From positions 85,189,463 through 85,253,462 of the forward strand of contig NC_090982.1 of the NCBI RefSeq assembly GCF_040807025.1: a stretch of DNA of 64,000 nucleotides. The letters are read 5' to 3'. Of this stretch, positions 36,607-64,000 are shown piece by piece. The stretch's first letter is position 1. Each line of letters starts with the position of its first letter. A program made the position numbers and the translations under genes. Source of the DNA: Struthio camelus. Its lineage: Eukaryota; Chordata; Aves; Struthioniformes; Struthionidae. The notes beneath the pieces were generated by a model. The model did no database searches, was not told where the DNA came from, and saw only the letters and a list, made by a program, of their open reading frames with translations.

Positions 36607-39600
36607 TTCAGTAGGATAAGTCTTGTTCTCTCCTGAGAAGCCTGCCTCTCCTGCCCGAGGCATTTTTTACCACAGGTTCCAGCGGTGATTTCAGAGAGAA
36701 GTACACCAACACCCAGCCATGAAAGCTCTGTGGAATCTGCGTCGAATTCCTCCTCCCCAAATCTCAATGGCTTAAAGCCCATCTTTTTCTCAAGTTCACT
36801 CCATGAAGCCTACAGATCAGCTCTTTAAGGACATACAACACAAGCAGAAGAGACAGGACTTCTGAAGTGTTTCTGAATTAACTATGCATTAGTGTTTTTT
36901 CAAAGCAGTTCACAAATCTTGACAAACTAAGCTTACCTATATACTATTCCCTGTCACACTGCCTCATATCTGAAGAATTTTGAGTATATGACAAATAACT
37001 GGGGAGTCAGGAATGCCTTGCTCCAGAATAGGGCTCTAAAACCAGAACTGCCTCTACTCCTGCTTCCTTGTAAAAGGCTGCATGCTTTAGATCCTCCAGC
37101 CTCCCTCTCCAGTTCTTCCCCTGATCAAAGGTGACCAACTGCCCAGGCAACTCCTCTCAAAATAAGAACGGATGGACAGCATCCACCCCTTTATCCAAAG
37201 ATAAACTGCAACTGCTGAAAGCTAAATTTAATAATCGCTATTCTCAGTCAGGTGCACATTGCTCATAAGTTCAATTAATTCATGAGCCATGCATAACTTT
37301 AAGATATCTTACTAAAGCTTTAGACAAGCACATAGCTAGACGCTGTTAACCCAAACACCAACAGAATCCCTGAAGCTTTGTTTCACTTTTCAGTGTTGCA
37401 CTTTAAAAGGAAAAAATAGCTGTGCAGGAGTGTATGTCCGTTGCCACTTTGGAACCTATCTCAACAGGAACAGAACAAGCAACTGGACGTTATTACAATC
37501 CCTTCTGACCAGATCTTCTACGTGGGGGAAGAAGATCAAGAGCATCAAGGTCTCACATCTTTGCATATCCATTATTTGTCATCCATTTTTCTTCTGCCAA
37601 CTGACTAGATTTAATCCTGACTACAGTTAATGAAACAACAGCTAATGAAACATCAAAGGCTGTTCTCAGCTTTGAAGCTTCCATTCCAGTTTTTGTAGCT
37701 GTGACAACATATTACTAGAAACTTCCTCCACAAACTGTGCTTTCCCAAGAGAAGAAACACCATCAGCCTTACTTAGAGGAATTCTTACAGGAAAGAGATA
37801 TGGAGAAGACGACCAACATAGCTACTGGTTATTTCTAAATGCCCTTCTTTAGTGCGAACAGTTTGTGATGGTTAGTTAGTACCCAAGCTTAAGAGGTCAG
37901 GAAAATACACATTTCATTAGTATTTTCCTACTGGTAATAAACTTTCAGACAAACAACAATATAATTCCTTCCTCCTAGAAGTACTTTCTAATACAGCTGG
38001 CATGTTACCCGAGATAGGTGTATTTTTTCTAATAAAGACAATTATTTCATCAACTCTTCAGAGTAGTGATGAAGCTTGAGTCCTCAAAATCAGGTTATAG
38101 TCAAACTTGTTCTGGTAAGAGGAACACTGCTTCATTCTTCAAGTGAAACGCTGCGTGGGTGGAGTATAGTGAAATCCTGTATTTCACAATATTTTAACTC
38201 AAAACCCAGCTGCATTAACATTTCAGTTTGCAATGCTAAAAAAAGCTGTAACCACAATGAAGTATGACAAGTTTGAAGGTTAAACAAAACACTTGCAGTT
38301 CACTGTGCCAACAATTCAGCACTGCTATGGAGGCAGATGATTACCAAACCCCCAAACTTCACACCCTCCCACTTCAACATGAAAAGTCAAGTTGGACAGA
38401 TGAAATAAAGAAAGCTTAGTGAAATATGTTAGGTGTGATGTCTACTTTTTACTGCGTAAACTACTCTAAAGCTACTACTCTTGAACATCTAAGCAGCCTA
38501 CTTTGATAGCACTCAGGCTTTTTATTTTTTATTTTTAAATAAAGGAGATACTCATACTTACCCTAAGCATTTAAACTAGTCACCTTAGTCAATAGCCTAG
38601 GCTCTCTGCTGGAAAGCAATTCAGAGCACCAACCATGTCCAGAGCTCACTTCTCCCTGTTGATTACAGGGAGTCTAAAATCAAACTATTTACGCTATTTG
38701 CCTGCAATCAGTCTCAAGGAGCTCAAGTACTGATTAAGCACAATGCCCTGAATAAGAACAAGACAACACTACAAATTTCAAAATATTCTAGATTTGTATA
38801 ACAGCGTCTAGAAATCAAATAAGGCAGAGGACTCTGGGCAAGACGCTACAATACCAGCAGAGAATTCCTGTTGCAGAGAGTTTCCCACCTAAATAGGCAA
38901 CATGCACACAAAGGAAGAGGGAATTAAAGAAGTGATGTTCCACTATCAGTCCTTACAGTTTAAGGTACAAGATGCCAGGCACTTGGCATTGTTTTTGAAG
39001 TCCAGTCATGTAACTGGAAGTAGAACTTTTAAATAAAATTTGGGGTATTTTTGGAGGGTGGGGAAGGGTTCTGATACTTGATCTGAGTGCATCCACGTGG
39101 CTAAGAGGCAACTCAGAAACACCTTTTTTTAGCCTCGGCGTTTACGTGAGCTACCTGACTTTTGATTACGTGGCTTTGGCAGAGCTACGGAAATCAAAAT
39201 CAAGCAGGGCTAGGGACAAGGGAAAGATCAGAAGCCATGTAAAGGGAATCCCAGTCCAAAGTTATGGTGATAGTCATTACATAGAGAAATTTTTCAAGCT
39301 TTGTGATGCAGATAACCATCCGGCTAGCCATACTCAAGGGTACCTAAATTCATTAGTCCTTGCTTAAGTTACTATTAGCAAAAAAGTCTCACCAAAAAAA
39401 GTAATTCACTTTTCACTTATAGTTTGGACTTAGGTACTTTGACCAGCAGAACAGAAGAGGGATGAAGTCACATTCATTACATACCGCAGGCAGAAATCTG
39501 CATTAAGATGCTTGAGGAGGCACTGGTCATATTTGAGGAAGAGCAGAACAGCAGTGGCATAAGTCAGAAAGGCGCTGGATTTAGAAACAGGAGTAGGTCA

Positions 39601-40345
39601 GAGTTACACATGGACTGCCAAAGGCATTTAAATGAAATACAGGCAAGTAAACACTTCAAACGCATACTAGTTCCCTCATTCCACAAAGCTGCTGCAGAAA
39701 CATTAATGGCACAAAAAAAGTATTTTATATGATACTAACAAAAGCCAAAAAAACGACTTCTACACAGACCAAGATAGCCTTGCATGCAGGCAGTGCCACA
39801 GGTCCACAGATAACGTCTGTAGCGTCCTTGTACGCTAACTACTTGGGAGTGTGCACTAAAAAAGCCTACAGTCAAGGTTACTGCAATGCTCAAGGCAAAG
39901 CAAGTAATATTGCCATAGCTGAAAGAGAACACACAGAAACCCGCAGCAAGGAGACTAGAGAATTAGATCACCCAACTGATTCAAGCTGCAACCTGCTCAT
40001 AAATGCGATGGAGTCTTTCACCCAGCCACTTACTCTTATCTAACTGTTTCATAGGTGAAAGTAAATATCTGAGCTGGTAAGATGTAATTTGTCTGGTAGG
40101 AAAAAAAAAAAGCGACTGCTTTTATAAACTTGATTTGGAGTAAAAGCCTCTATCACTGAATAAACACCAGAGCCTTCAAGATAGCTGAACGAGAAGTGAT
40201 TTTAACTATAGCTTTCTAGCCACAACACACAGGAGACTTGCCATTTTTTTTTTTTTAGGTTGGTTAGAATGACTCCTGTCCTTCAACAGGAAATATATAC
40301 ATAGCAAATAATAATAATAAAACAACCATCATGAGAATTAAAACT

Positions 40346-40351
40346 TTTATT
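40346..40351 (-). terminator. Candidate SMAD2 polyadenylation signal AATAAA
   Basis: The plus strand shows TTTATT, which reads AATAAA on the gene strand. About 20-30 bases further along the gene strand the sequence becomes GT/T-rich (GATGGTTGTTTTATTATTA), as expected for a downstream element. It is the first canonical signal after the SMAD2 stop codon. The choice is inferred; no transcript ends are available. Confidence 0.5.
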
Positions 40352-41998
40352 AGTGTATTCACATATTAGGCAAATGCAACACGCATGAAGCTTATTTCTT
40401 AGGTTCACAAGTTCTACCAATACATTAGTCTACTGGTAAAACTAGCACAAACCGGTAACTGCTTTGCCAATTTTTTAAGAGTTGTCTGGCCCACTTTTTC
40501 AAGGCTTGATTTTTGGTATTGCTTCTATGCCCTAGTCATTATGGCATAAAAATATCCATCACTATGATCAATTCAGTCAACTGATTAAAAGCTGTAACAC
40601 TGGCCACATTTTTGTTCTCAAAGCTAAGTTATCACTAGCTGTACTTACAAAGTACAGTACTAGTGTAATGGATGAAAATGGGGAAAAAAAAAAAACAGAC
40701 AAAGGCAATCCTGCTACTGCCACAATAACAAAAGAATGACAGACAGCTAGATCACAAGATTGTTAGTAAGATGTATATTTTTTCAAGTCAGAATAACCCT
40801 TCTATACAGTTTCCCAACCCTTCCCCAACCCAGACTTATTTGTAGAATATATTTCAGAATATTTTTAATATGGTGCAGCTGTAGTGTCCAAGGGTTCACA
40901 ATAACATGCACTGTCATGAAGAACCTAGAAGTCCTCCTTCGCTGGTCATACCTCAGCAACCACTATCCTAGAGGTTTTGCAGAAGCAACTACTTTTAATA
41001 ACAAGGCCCATTATGACATAATGAATGCATATGATCTGGTAAGTAAGTAAGCTATACAAAGCCACTCAGATCATAAATTTAAGTTCTGTTACTGAAATAT
41101 GTTAAGAAGCTGCATCTATTTAAAACCTATATGAAAGAGTCTAGTTTACCCTGGGAGAGGATTTTTCAAGGTGTTTGGCTTCAAAAGCTAAAAAATAAGA
41201 TTCTTAGTGACATCTGCTTAATTAAAACATACAGATGTAAGGGGTTAGCCAATAACCTTGTATATTTAATCCAGTATCCAATGCTACTAAAAATTCTCAT
41301 TCCATGAGAAAAACACTGATCTCAATGATTCAAGATACAAAAAAAGTCCCAAATGCATCAGTGCCAGCAATGTCAGTGCACCTATTGCTGGCAATAGGCG
41401 CATCAACTCCGATGGGTAGGGAAAAGTAGACTCCTAGTGTGATGGATACTTGGAATTTATAATATGAATTCATTTTAGGCCCCATTAAGCATATAAAGTG
41501 TCTTAAGATTTCACAGATGAATCTCAGACGTTTCTTTCCCTTCCAATGGAGGGATTTTCTTTTTCTTTAAGAAGGCAGCAAAAAGGTAAGCTTTTCTACA
41601 AGGAAAGTCTGCTTTTTATGCTTAGGACAACTCGAAAACCTGCTTATATAAAAAATATAAAAGAATAAAGGAGTAGAGTCTTGGAATTTTGAGAGATTTG
41701 CCCCAATCAAAAAAAACAAACATCTATTTATGGGAACTAAAATGTAGAACAGCACAATACTGTGATATTTGAGATCATGATACATTACCTGTACATATAC
41801 TTAACTATTCATGTTATTGATAAACCATTCGGACACTCAATTATATACCCAATAAAAACACCATTAAGAGTCTTTAGAACTGTCCCTTCTTCTTTCTGAA
41901 GGAGGTGCTTCTATACACTAAATTTTCATCTAGTATCAGAGTATAGGAAACAGAATCCACAAGGTGCTTTAATTGATGAGACCTCAAGTGCTGTTTTC

Positions 41999-42017
41999 TT
42001 TTTTTTTTTTTTTTTTT
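41999..42017 (-). repeat. A19 tract in the SMAD2 3' UTR
   Basis: A run of 19 T on the plus strand is 19 A in the SMAD2 transcript, 126-144 bases after the stop codon. No AATAAA precedes it closely, so it is a genomic A-tract rather than a true tail. Confidence 0.9.
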
Positions 42018-42142
42018 AAAAACCTTTTTGGATAGTAAACAGTTCATGGGGACCACACACAAATACTACGACAGACGAGCTGCTATATTAAGTCTGTTGA
42101 CTGGACTCAATATTTAGCCCACTGATAACGGAGGAAGGAGTT

Positions 42143-56564
<14,422 letters not shown>

Positions 56565-59500
56565 CTGTGCATAAATTGAAAACAAAAACAAAAAATTGAT
56601 ATGAATATGGAACATGGTTATTCAAAACACCATGATGTCAAACATGGAAAAATGTACAGAATACGTCCTTTCACATAGAAGATAAAGCAATATTAGGCTT
56701 GCATTTAAACTGACATCTAATGCTATATTTTCTATATGAAGGAGGCTATTAAAATGGAACACGTGATTCAAGGTAAATGATAATGTTTTTAAAAGGTGAA
56801 CAAGTCCCCTGGTTTTAAGTAGTCGGATACAGTCGTAACGGTCCTTAAAACAGGCAAAACTTCCTCAGCCTAGCTCTTAACAACATTCCGTTTTAAAGGG
56901 TAATTTCTGGGGTTTTTTTTTTGTTTTTGTTTTTAAACATAAACTGATCTAAGATTCCAAACACACACTTTGGGTAGCTGAAACTGAACCGTCGCAGCCT
57001 AACTTTCAGGTACCACCACTTCAGTATCAATCTCCTTCTCCATGCACATACTAACTTACTGCTTTTCCCTAAACAAGAAAGTTTGGATTCTGAAGAAGAG
57101 CAGGTTGTAGCTGATAATTCTGTTTTCTGTACTCTCCTCGACGAAAGAGCTAAGCACTACTTTCCACAAAACGCAATGTTTAAAATACAATGCTGTGAAA
57201 CTGTATTAAGATTTAATTATAGGATAACAAAACTTTAACTGGTAAAAGTCAAGCAGACCAGGAAAGCAGGAGGAAAAGAGAGAGAACGCTTTCTTTACGG
57301 AACTGCTTCAATGATATGATGAGAGCGGTAAAGAAAAAGCAGCCTCCAGTGACAGACACAAACTAAGAGCAGCAGCAGCAGATTTAAGCAAAGCAAGAAA
57401 ATAGCATGGGTTTGTAAATAGGCAGTTATGTTTTCAAACCATACATTCAAGCTCAGCTCTGTCACAGACTTATTCTGTGACCACTGGAAGCGTTTCATTT
57501 ATTTTACCTAAGTAACACATAGCTAGACTTTCCATCTCAGAAACGAAGAGAATTTGTTTGATGAGCACCTTACAGCTCCACTAGCTAATCACAATGCCTG
57601 AAGATTGACTGGCTGGCACATTACCTTTGAAGTTAGTAGTCTCTGAAAAGTTATACTAGAAAGAAAAGAAGCCAAGTTCACCAAACTCTTAGCTTTGATA
57701 TTTAAATTTAAGCCTCTAAGCTTCGTTGATATACTCATGAGTTTGGATTAAGTGCTTTATTAAAGAGAAGCGAGATAGACATTTTTATTTCTCCTTTCAC
57801 AGGGAAATTCATTAATGGATTTCATTAGTGTTGTGAGAGAAAAGACAAGACAGCACAGCACTGTATTTAAGACCACTTTTCGAGTTGACAACTACATTAA
57901 TTCTATGGTTGCTTCAATAATATGGCTGCTTCAGTAATACGCCTAGGCTACTGACAAAAGGCATGAGTAGTTCAGGTCCCCTTCCGACCTGTCCCACGTG
58001 CCTTATTTCTAAAGCCACCCCAAAGGAGGTGGGCATGTTCATGCAACTGAGCAACGAGCCAAACCAGTGAACTGACCATCTGATCCCAGAACACACGTGG
58101 CAGAAAATTAACATTTTGTGAGTTACTTCTCAGCCAGATCAGTTCCTTTATTCCCTGTGGGGCTACACAAACACTATAAAGGAAGAGCGAGAGCACAGTT
58201 TTTGGCAGCAGCCTGCACTTATGACAGATAAACGTGTCAAAACCGAAACAAAGCCCCACACACTGTGGCCTTTGACGCGTCATTGATAACGAACACAAGC
58301 AAATCTTATACTAGATGACTTTTTGCATTGGCAGGAGCGAGCCACGTGGAGAAGGCCCATTCTCTGACATGCAGCCATCTCTTCAAAAGACCCAGCTGTT
58401 CTGAACAAGCACCTCTACCCAATGTCCAGATAATATCACTGCTCTCCAGAAACAGAGCGGTCAGAAGAGGGATACTGACCACTACAGGATCAGTAGAGCC
58501 TGCAAACTCTCCTTCATATTTCTAAAATGCTTCTGGGAAAGTAAGCTGCCAGAAGCTCTGTGAGGATTGAAATAGCTGCCCTGAAGACACACAGGCAGCA
58601 CTGCTGCACTGCATTGTCCTTAAATACGCATCCCTACTGCTTGCAAGACAGATCATCACGCACATCTAATTAGAATAACAATCAGCAGACACAAAGCATG
58701 CTGCTTATTAACCCACACGCCAGCTCTGACGACAGACGGCTTACTACCTTTGAGCAAAGGATCCTTTATACAACAGCATAAAACTCATACCGTCAGACAG
58801 ACCGCATGTGGTCCCACACTGTGGGCTGTACCAGTGTGCAACTGTGACCCACCATGCAGCTGTTTCACAAAGCTTTTAAGACAATACGTGCAAAAGTAAA
58901 GCCTTACAGCCCTTGACAAAATCTGATGAACAGGAACAGTATTTGGTACTGTTAACCTCTTCTCTCTTCAGTATCTGAGCTGTCAAAGCTGACAGTATAT
59001 TCCAAAATCTCTGAAAAGACAAGCAGTATTCTGAAGAGACTATGATGGAGCCAAAACTTGCAATGAAACACAGGACACCATGGAGAAAGAAGGTGGTAAG
59101 GAAGTAAGGGGAAAAAATGGAGATCCAGAAAAAGTGATCAAGTTAAAGAGGAGAGCAAAACCTCCATTAGTCAGCAGCCTATGTGATAGGCTGTCTTCCA
59201 GGAGGCATGTCTGCTTAGAACTGGGATTAACATCAATGTTTTTACTGGCTCACCGACGCTAGGGTTTCACTCCCATTCCAATAATTCACGATCAAACACA
59301 AAGGAGCCTGCTGGAAATCACCCTGTATGATCAATAATAAAGTCAGCTCCATGCAGCTTTTACTGTTCACTAGGAGAAACATCTGAGGAAATAAAGTGGT
59401 CTCCCCATTCTCCTACGCACATAAAAGATTAACTTTGAGAACCAGCCCCTCCCCCCCCCCCACCATGTAATCCAGCCACTAAACTAGGACTCTTAAGAAT

Positions 59501-62500
59501 TCACACAGACCCTAAAACAGGATGAAATCCCCCACAGCCATAAAAAGCATAATTCATGTACAGCACTTCCATGAAAGTGCTACAGTTACTACTCCGACAC
59601 AATATGCTCATTCATATACAAGCAGCAGCTTGATGGGAGGGCAGACACTCCTATTCATCCTAGCAAGCTGGTGGCCAAAAGGTGGCTGCATTCTGAAAGA
59701 CGTTTAAATCACCACCAAAATCATCTGAAAGTCTGTGCTTCCTGTCTCCCCTTTATGTAGTAGGGAACCAAAAATAAATAGTAGGCATTCTGTCTTAAAC
59801 CCTTCTAAAGCATCCCAAATCCCTTGAGAGATGAAGAGTCAGTCTTTGCCTTAGTCCATAAAGAATTTGGAAGAATCAAGGACTAACATCTGTCCTCATA
59901 AACTAAATATTGTCTGGAAACATTCCCAGGCATTGGAACACGATCATGTATGCTCCAAAGTAGCTAGGACATTCCCCAGCATTGGCCCATGCCAACGAGC
60001 GTTCTCCCACACAATTCCCAGGTTTGAGAGTCAGCACAGGATCGGGACCAGTGGCATCAGGCAGTTCAGACGCAGCCCCCCTGCCCTGGAAGTGAAGAGT
60101 TTAAGAGTGAGGATGCGGGCAGTTGTAAGCCAGTTGGCCTCAGTGCCTGGGAACATTCCCAGGCACGTTTAATTTATTAGGAGAGAGGTAGCCAAAACAT
60201 ATCGCCATTTAACCTTTAGCAAGCAGACAACCCTCAAACCAAAGTCTTGAGGCACACTGCAAGCTTCATGTTTTGTAGAACAGGGATTTTTGTTTTTGAA
60301 CCCACTGTATACTGCAGCATTGCTAAGCCATCATTGTTTCCAAAATATAGTTTGACTCCTGCGTCCAAGACGGACTTAAATCTTTCCTGTGTAGACAGGG
60401 CTTAAATATATTCCAAGCTGCAAGTTTAAAATGAATATAATTCCTCCCACCAGAGCGGACACTTTCATTCCAAGGAGCATTTTCAGTGCTGCTCTCAAAA
60501 CAATTTGACCTGTTGACATAAACAAGGTCTCAACTAGACAAAAGCTCGTATTTTTATCTTTTCAATAATGGCTTAAATTAGCAAATCACCATGTTCTGTG
60601 GCTGCCAGCACTCCCAGAGCAAGTTCGCTTGAATACTAGATTGCCACTTACACAGACACAACAGAATTGATGAATTTCTTATAAGGGACTGTAGGGATCT
60701 AAAGCAGCAAATTGGCTCAGTTTCCCAGATGCGTGCAAGTTCCAACAAGAGAAAACTATTTCCTGGAAGAAGGAGAAACATTCAAAGAATACCTGCAAGG
60801 AAAAACAGCCATCCTTAGAGACTGAGGGATTTTCAGGGAAAAGTAAAAGTTCTAGCAAACATCTGGTTAAGTTGTCATGCTAAACCTGGGACAACTTAGT
60901 CCTGCAATTCAAATCTCTAGACTGACTGGAAGACAGATGTATGAATAAAGGGTCAGATAGTTATTACTGGGTGGAACCAAAGCTACTTCCGTCGGAGCCT
61001 TTCCCTAAATGGAAAGCATTGCAAGAGTTGGCGTTGCAACCTGACTTTTTATCTGCTTATAAGGAGCAGCATCTCAGATGATATTATACAGCTCTGGCAA
61101 GAAACATCTTTAATGTGGCTATCAGCATGCAAGAGTACAGAATATGCCTTCAATTCTTCCATTTCATCATTTCCTCTAACAGGAAAATCTGAGTTCCAAA
61201 AAACCCTACTCTGGGCAAGAAATTACCTAAACAGCAAAGAGCTGTAGCAATGCTTCACAATTTTGAAAGAAAATGCCAAAACTGCCTTGCTTTAGTAAGA
61301 TAGAAAACAGTGACACGCAGAAGAAAAATGAGGACACAGGAAGAACCTAAATATCACAGATAAGTAATATAAATGTGTTATTTCGTTAAGTCTACATATT
61401 ACGGATGTTGATACCAACCAGCATCAATAACGCTAACCATACTGGAGGAGTAATAATTCCTATAAGCCTACTACAAACCTGAACTACGAGGTACCAATTC
61501 AAATACGGAGGAGTTATTTATCTGCCAATAAAGAATGGACATGGACAAATGTGATTTCAGCCATACTGCTAAACGTGCAATATGATTGCTTGCTTTGATG
61601 TATTATATCCCTATCTCAAGGATCAACGTCCATATGAAACTCCATACCGGCTAGACATAAACTACCCAGAACGGAATAGTCTGAAGTAGCATACTAGAGT
61701 TACATTCAAGAGCCCAAACACACAGACGGACAACATCCAAAATGGAACACACTGGTCAAAAACAGATTCTTGCATTTGGAATCAGATTAGATGGCAAAGG
61801 ACACTGACTCATCTAGGTAAAAAAAAGGCAACAGGATAAGGCTTAGTTTTCTGGAAGATGACCGTTACCAACCAGCATATTACGATCTCATCTTAATGAA
61901 TACAGACAACTATTTGGGTCCTGGCTTGCGGCGGCACTGATTCCAAATTAGAAGTTTCAGTAACTGGAGAGGTATCTACCCAGGACAATCCAAAGCCCTC
62001 ACGGATACCCACATGTCAACCAATAAAGCCACCTCAGCCTGGTGCTCAACCTAGGTCTCTTAATTACGTTTAGTTCCTCAGCATAGCTAAAAGCTAGATG
62101 TACTCATTTGCAGATCCAAGCAACTACACATAAGTGCTGTCCAAACAGCAATGACCACAGCATCAAACAAGCTACCACCTATGTGTGGCACTGCACTGCA
62201 AACAGGCCAAGACATTCCTGTTACTTCCCCATAGTGCGTTCACAAAGCCGAAGGACTGTTCACATAAAACTAGGGATTAAGTTAGTGCATCTTCTCAATG
62301 ATTGAGGTTATAGCTGAAAGACTCTGAAGCCAGCACAATTTTCAACGGTGCTGTACGTGAACCCAAAAGAATGGAACAACATTGTCACTCTTATGCTTGG
62401 GCTGGTATCCATGTATTACTCATATTTGCTAATATAAATCTATTACTACTTTTTACAGAGTGACAGAACAAACAAAGCAATCATCCCACCACTAAAACCG

Positions 62501-64000
62501 TTCGTGATATTAGCCATGCTGCATGCTTTAGTTACTTTTTTTGTACTAAATGCAGTGCTTGCAACAATACTACATCAGACACAAGTTAGGAAGAACCACT
62601 TCAAAGATGATACACTTCAACGTGGTATATGAAGTAGCAGAAACTACACAGAAGCCACTAAATATTGTCACAGTTCATAGATAACTGGAATTCCATTTTA
62701 TTCTTGCCAAGGAGTGGAATGGCTGTAAAGGAGCTAAAAAGCAAGAATCATCTTTTCTGACATCTTTCCTGACTCTATCACATCCTTCAAAATCTACAGC
62801 CAGTAACATGTTTGTAAGTCAATGTTGAACGCTATACCTTCTCCATTTTTCTTTCTCCCAGACCTTACGTTCATGAGCCTTTCTACCAATGAATCTATTT
62901 TTTTTTCTGCTCCCACCTATTCTGAGGTGTTTGCAGTGCTGGAGTTGCCACTGAAAATAATTTTAGTAAACTGTAACAGTACCCCATTTATCCATTTTAA
63001 AATTAGAGTTTGTTTTCAACTTCTCAAAATTCTCACACATAGTCTTCTATACAGATGTGAGCCAGACATTTTCACTCAAAGACTAAACAAGAAAAAACAC
63101 AACAAGAACAAAGGAAGGCCAGGTTTTGACTTGAACTAAAAAAGTTACTTAGTATAGGCATACACTCAAACACTCTTATAGCATCAGACAACTACCAGTC
63201 TAACAGTCACAGGACTTTCTACCTTGACCAAGATTTTTTTGAGGGTATGGGGAAGGGGGCAGATGAGAGGTGCAGAATTTGCTTGAAGAGCTACGCCAAG
63301 CTATCCAAATTTGAGGTAAGCAGTGAGAAATGGTTACTAGATTTATGAAAGCTCATCTTCTCTTAAGGAAGGAGCAAGTGACATTACATAATCATAGCTC
63401 ATGGCTTCTTCTGTAAGATCTGCCTGAGAAAACAGGTTAAAAAAAATCTACCGATTCAAGATCTGTATCTTGCATGGCAACTTCTATCTTTTTTAAAATC
63501 TTGCTATATAAGGTCTTAGATTTAAGACCTCATATAGCAACATACTGGGCAGAAATCCAAGGCAGGAAGACAGCTATTTTAAGTTCAGAACATAGTTCAT
63601 CACTAGTGTAGTTGGACTGAAGTTGCTCTCATGTGAAGTCACGGCCCATTACACCACTAATGCTGGCTTTAAGACCCTGGAGATGGATGAGAGAAATCAA
63701 TCCTTGCTCTTGTTCTAATCTCTTCTTCCAGACATGAAGGAGGATCAAGAACCCACACAGCTGAAAGGAAGATCACGAAAAGAATACACCAAACTTTTGG
63801 GACTAGCTCATAGGGTCTTGAAGATGACAGTGACAGGAAAGATAGATTTGAAAGGTCTAGATAGACTATAGATAAACCAAAGTCAGTAATTAAAAAAAAG
63901 ATTCATTTGCTTACATTCAGCACAGAAGACATCTCTTACCACATCTGCCTGATCATGGTTTCTTAATTCTGGGTTTCAAATGAAAATATGCTATGTGTTT
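56565..64000 (-). other. SMAD2: SMAD2 intron 2 (partial)
   Basis: No first coding exon of SMAD2 can be found from exon 3 to the window edge on either strand; the expected reverse complements of the N-terminal coding sequence and of a matching splice donor are absent. The sequence is AT-rich and largely free of recognisable transposons. It holds a C-rich run near 59450-59461 and a near-perfect hairpin at 63501-63540. Open frames here are short and resemble nothing. Confidence 0.8.
63501..63540 (-). repeat. Near-perfect 18-bp hairpin in SMAD2 intron 2
   Basis: Arms 63501-63518 and 63523-63540 are inverted copies with one differing position, separated by four bases. Read on the SMAD2 strand the single difference becomes a G-U wobble, so the transcribed RNA could form an uninterrupted 18-pair stem with a 4-base loop. 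The loop is shorter than normal for a microRNA precursor. No flanking repeat is recognisable. Confidence 0.8.

Larger units (their letters stand above)
32640..40325. other. AT-rich DNA between the MIR and the SMAD2 3' end
   Basis: No gene is seen. Listed elements are the two enhancer-like blocks, the 28-bp duplication and an A17 run (34972-34988). Part of 33600-40325 could be an extended SMAD2 3' UTR, since minus-strand AATAAA words occur near 38521-38533 and mammalian SMAD2 has a long 3' UTR. Confidence 0.55.
40325..42142 (-). other. SMAD2: SMAD2 3' untranslated region (predicted extent)
   Basis: Downstream of the TAA stop there is AT-rich sequence without a coding frame. The first AATAAA on the minus strand is about 1.8 kb after the stop, which gives the proximal 3' end proposed here. 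Mammalian SMAD2 transcripts have much longer 3' UTRs (several kb, from general knowledge), so this end may be only one of several. Further minus-strand AATAAA words lie near 38521-38533. Confidence 0.5.

Noticed and set aside
57950-58000. 'ggtccccttccgacctgtcc' resembles a CR1 3' word
   Set aside because: Only about 20 bases match and the octamer tail and upstream CR1 body are missing.
56565-64000. Search for the missing first coding exon of SMAD2
   Set aside because: No reverse-complement match to the conserved N-terminal coding sequence is present, so the exon is placed outside the window rather than forced onto a chance frame.

Overview
The window reads as vertebrate nuclear DNA, most likely from a bird. 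The signs are: truncated CR1 retroposons carrying the avian-type 3' end (two copies of an 8-bp ATTCTGTG-like tail), a few very old MIR-like SINE copies, low repeat density, no Alu/L1-type sequence, and one multi-exon gene whose exons encode a protein almost identical to mammalian SMAD2. From general knowledge SMAD2 is Z-linked in chicken, so a sex-chromosome origin is plausible, but nothing in the sequence itself shows this.

The only protein-coding gene I can support is SMAD2 on the minus strand. Nine coding exons (human exons 3 to 11) lie between 42143 and 56564, all with GT-AG junctions and matching reading phases. They add up to 1168 coding bases and encode residues 79 (split codon) to 467 plus the stop. 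The first coding exon (human exon 2, expected 236 bases, start codon and first 78 residues) is not visible and must lie beyond 64000, so 56565-64000 is the inner part of a long intron 2. The 3' UTR runs leftward from 42142; the first AATAAA on the minus strand is at 40346-40351. Longer 3' UTR isoforms are possible.

The left 40 kb is downstream of SMAD2 and holds no coding gene that I can defend. It falls into three parts. Positions 1-11000 are AT-rich, quiet intergenic DNA with an old CR1, MIR fragments and poly-A/T runs. Positions 11000-28000 are richer in G+C. They contain an orphan CpG island at about 20040-20600, smaller CpG clusters, and several blocks dense in TAAT/SOX/POU-type motifs that look like conserved regulatory elements (15545-15840, 19785-20050, 22960-23260, 27480-28030). 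Positions 28000-40300 are again AT-rich, with one clear MIR and two further enhancer-like blocks near 33.6 and 34.1 kb. Most of the open reading frames in this part are chance frames.

The observations most worth following up are the orphan CpG island with its flanking homeodomain-site block, the dense block at 27480-28030, a diverged repeat pair of unknown family at 16264/18127, and a near-perfect 18-bp hairpin inside SMAD2 intron 2 (63501-63540). No previously undescribed protein system is visible. If something new is here, it is regulatory or non-coding.
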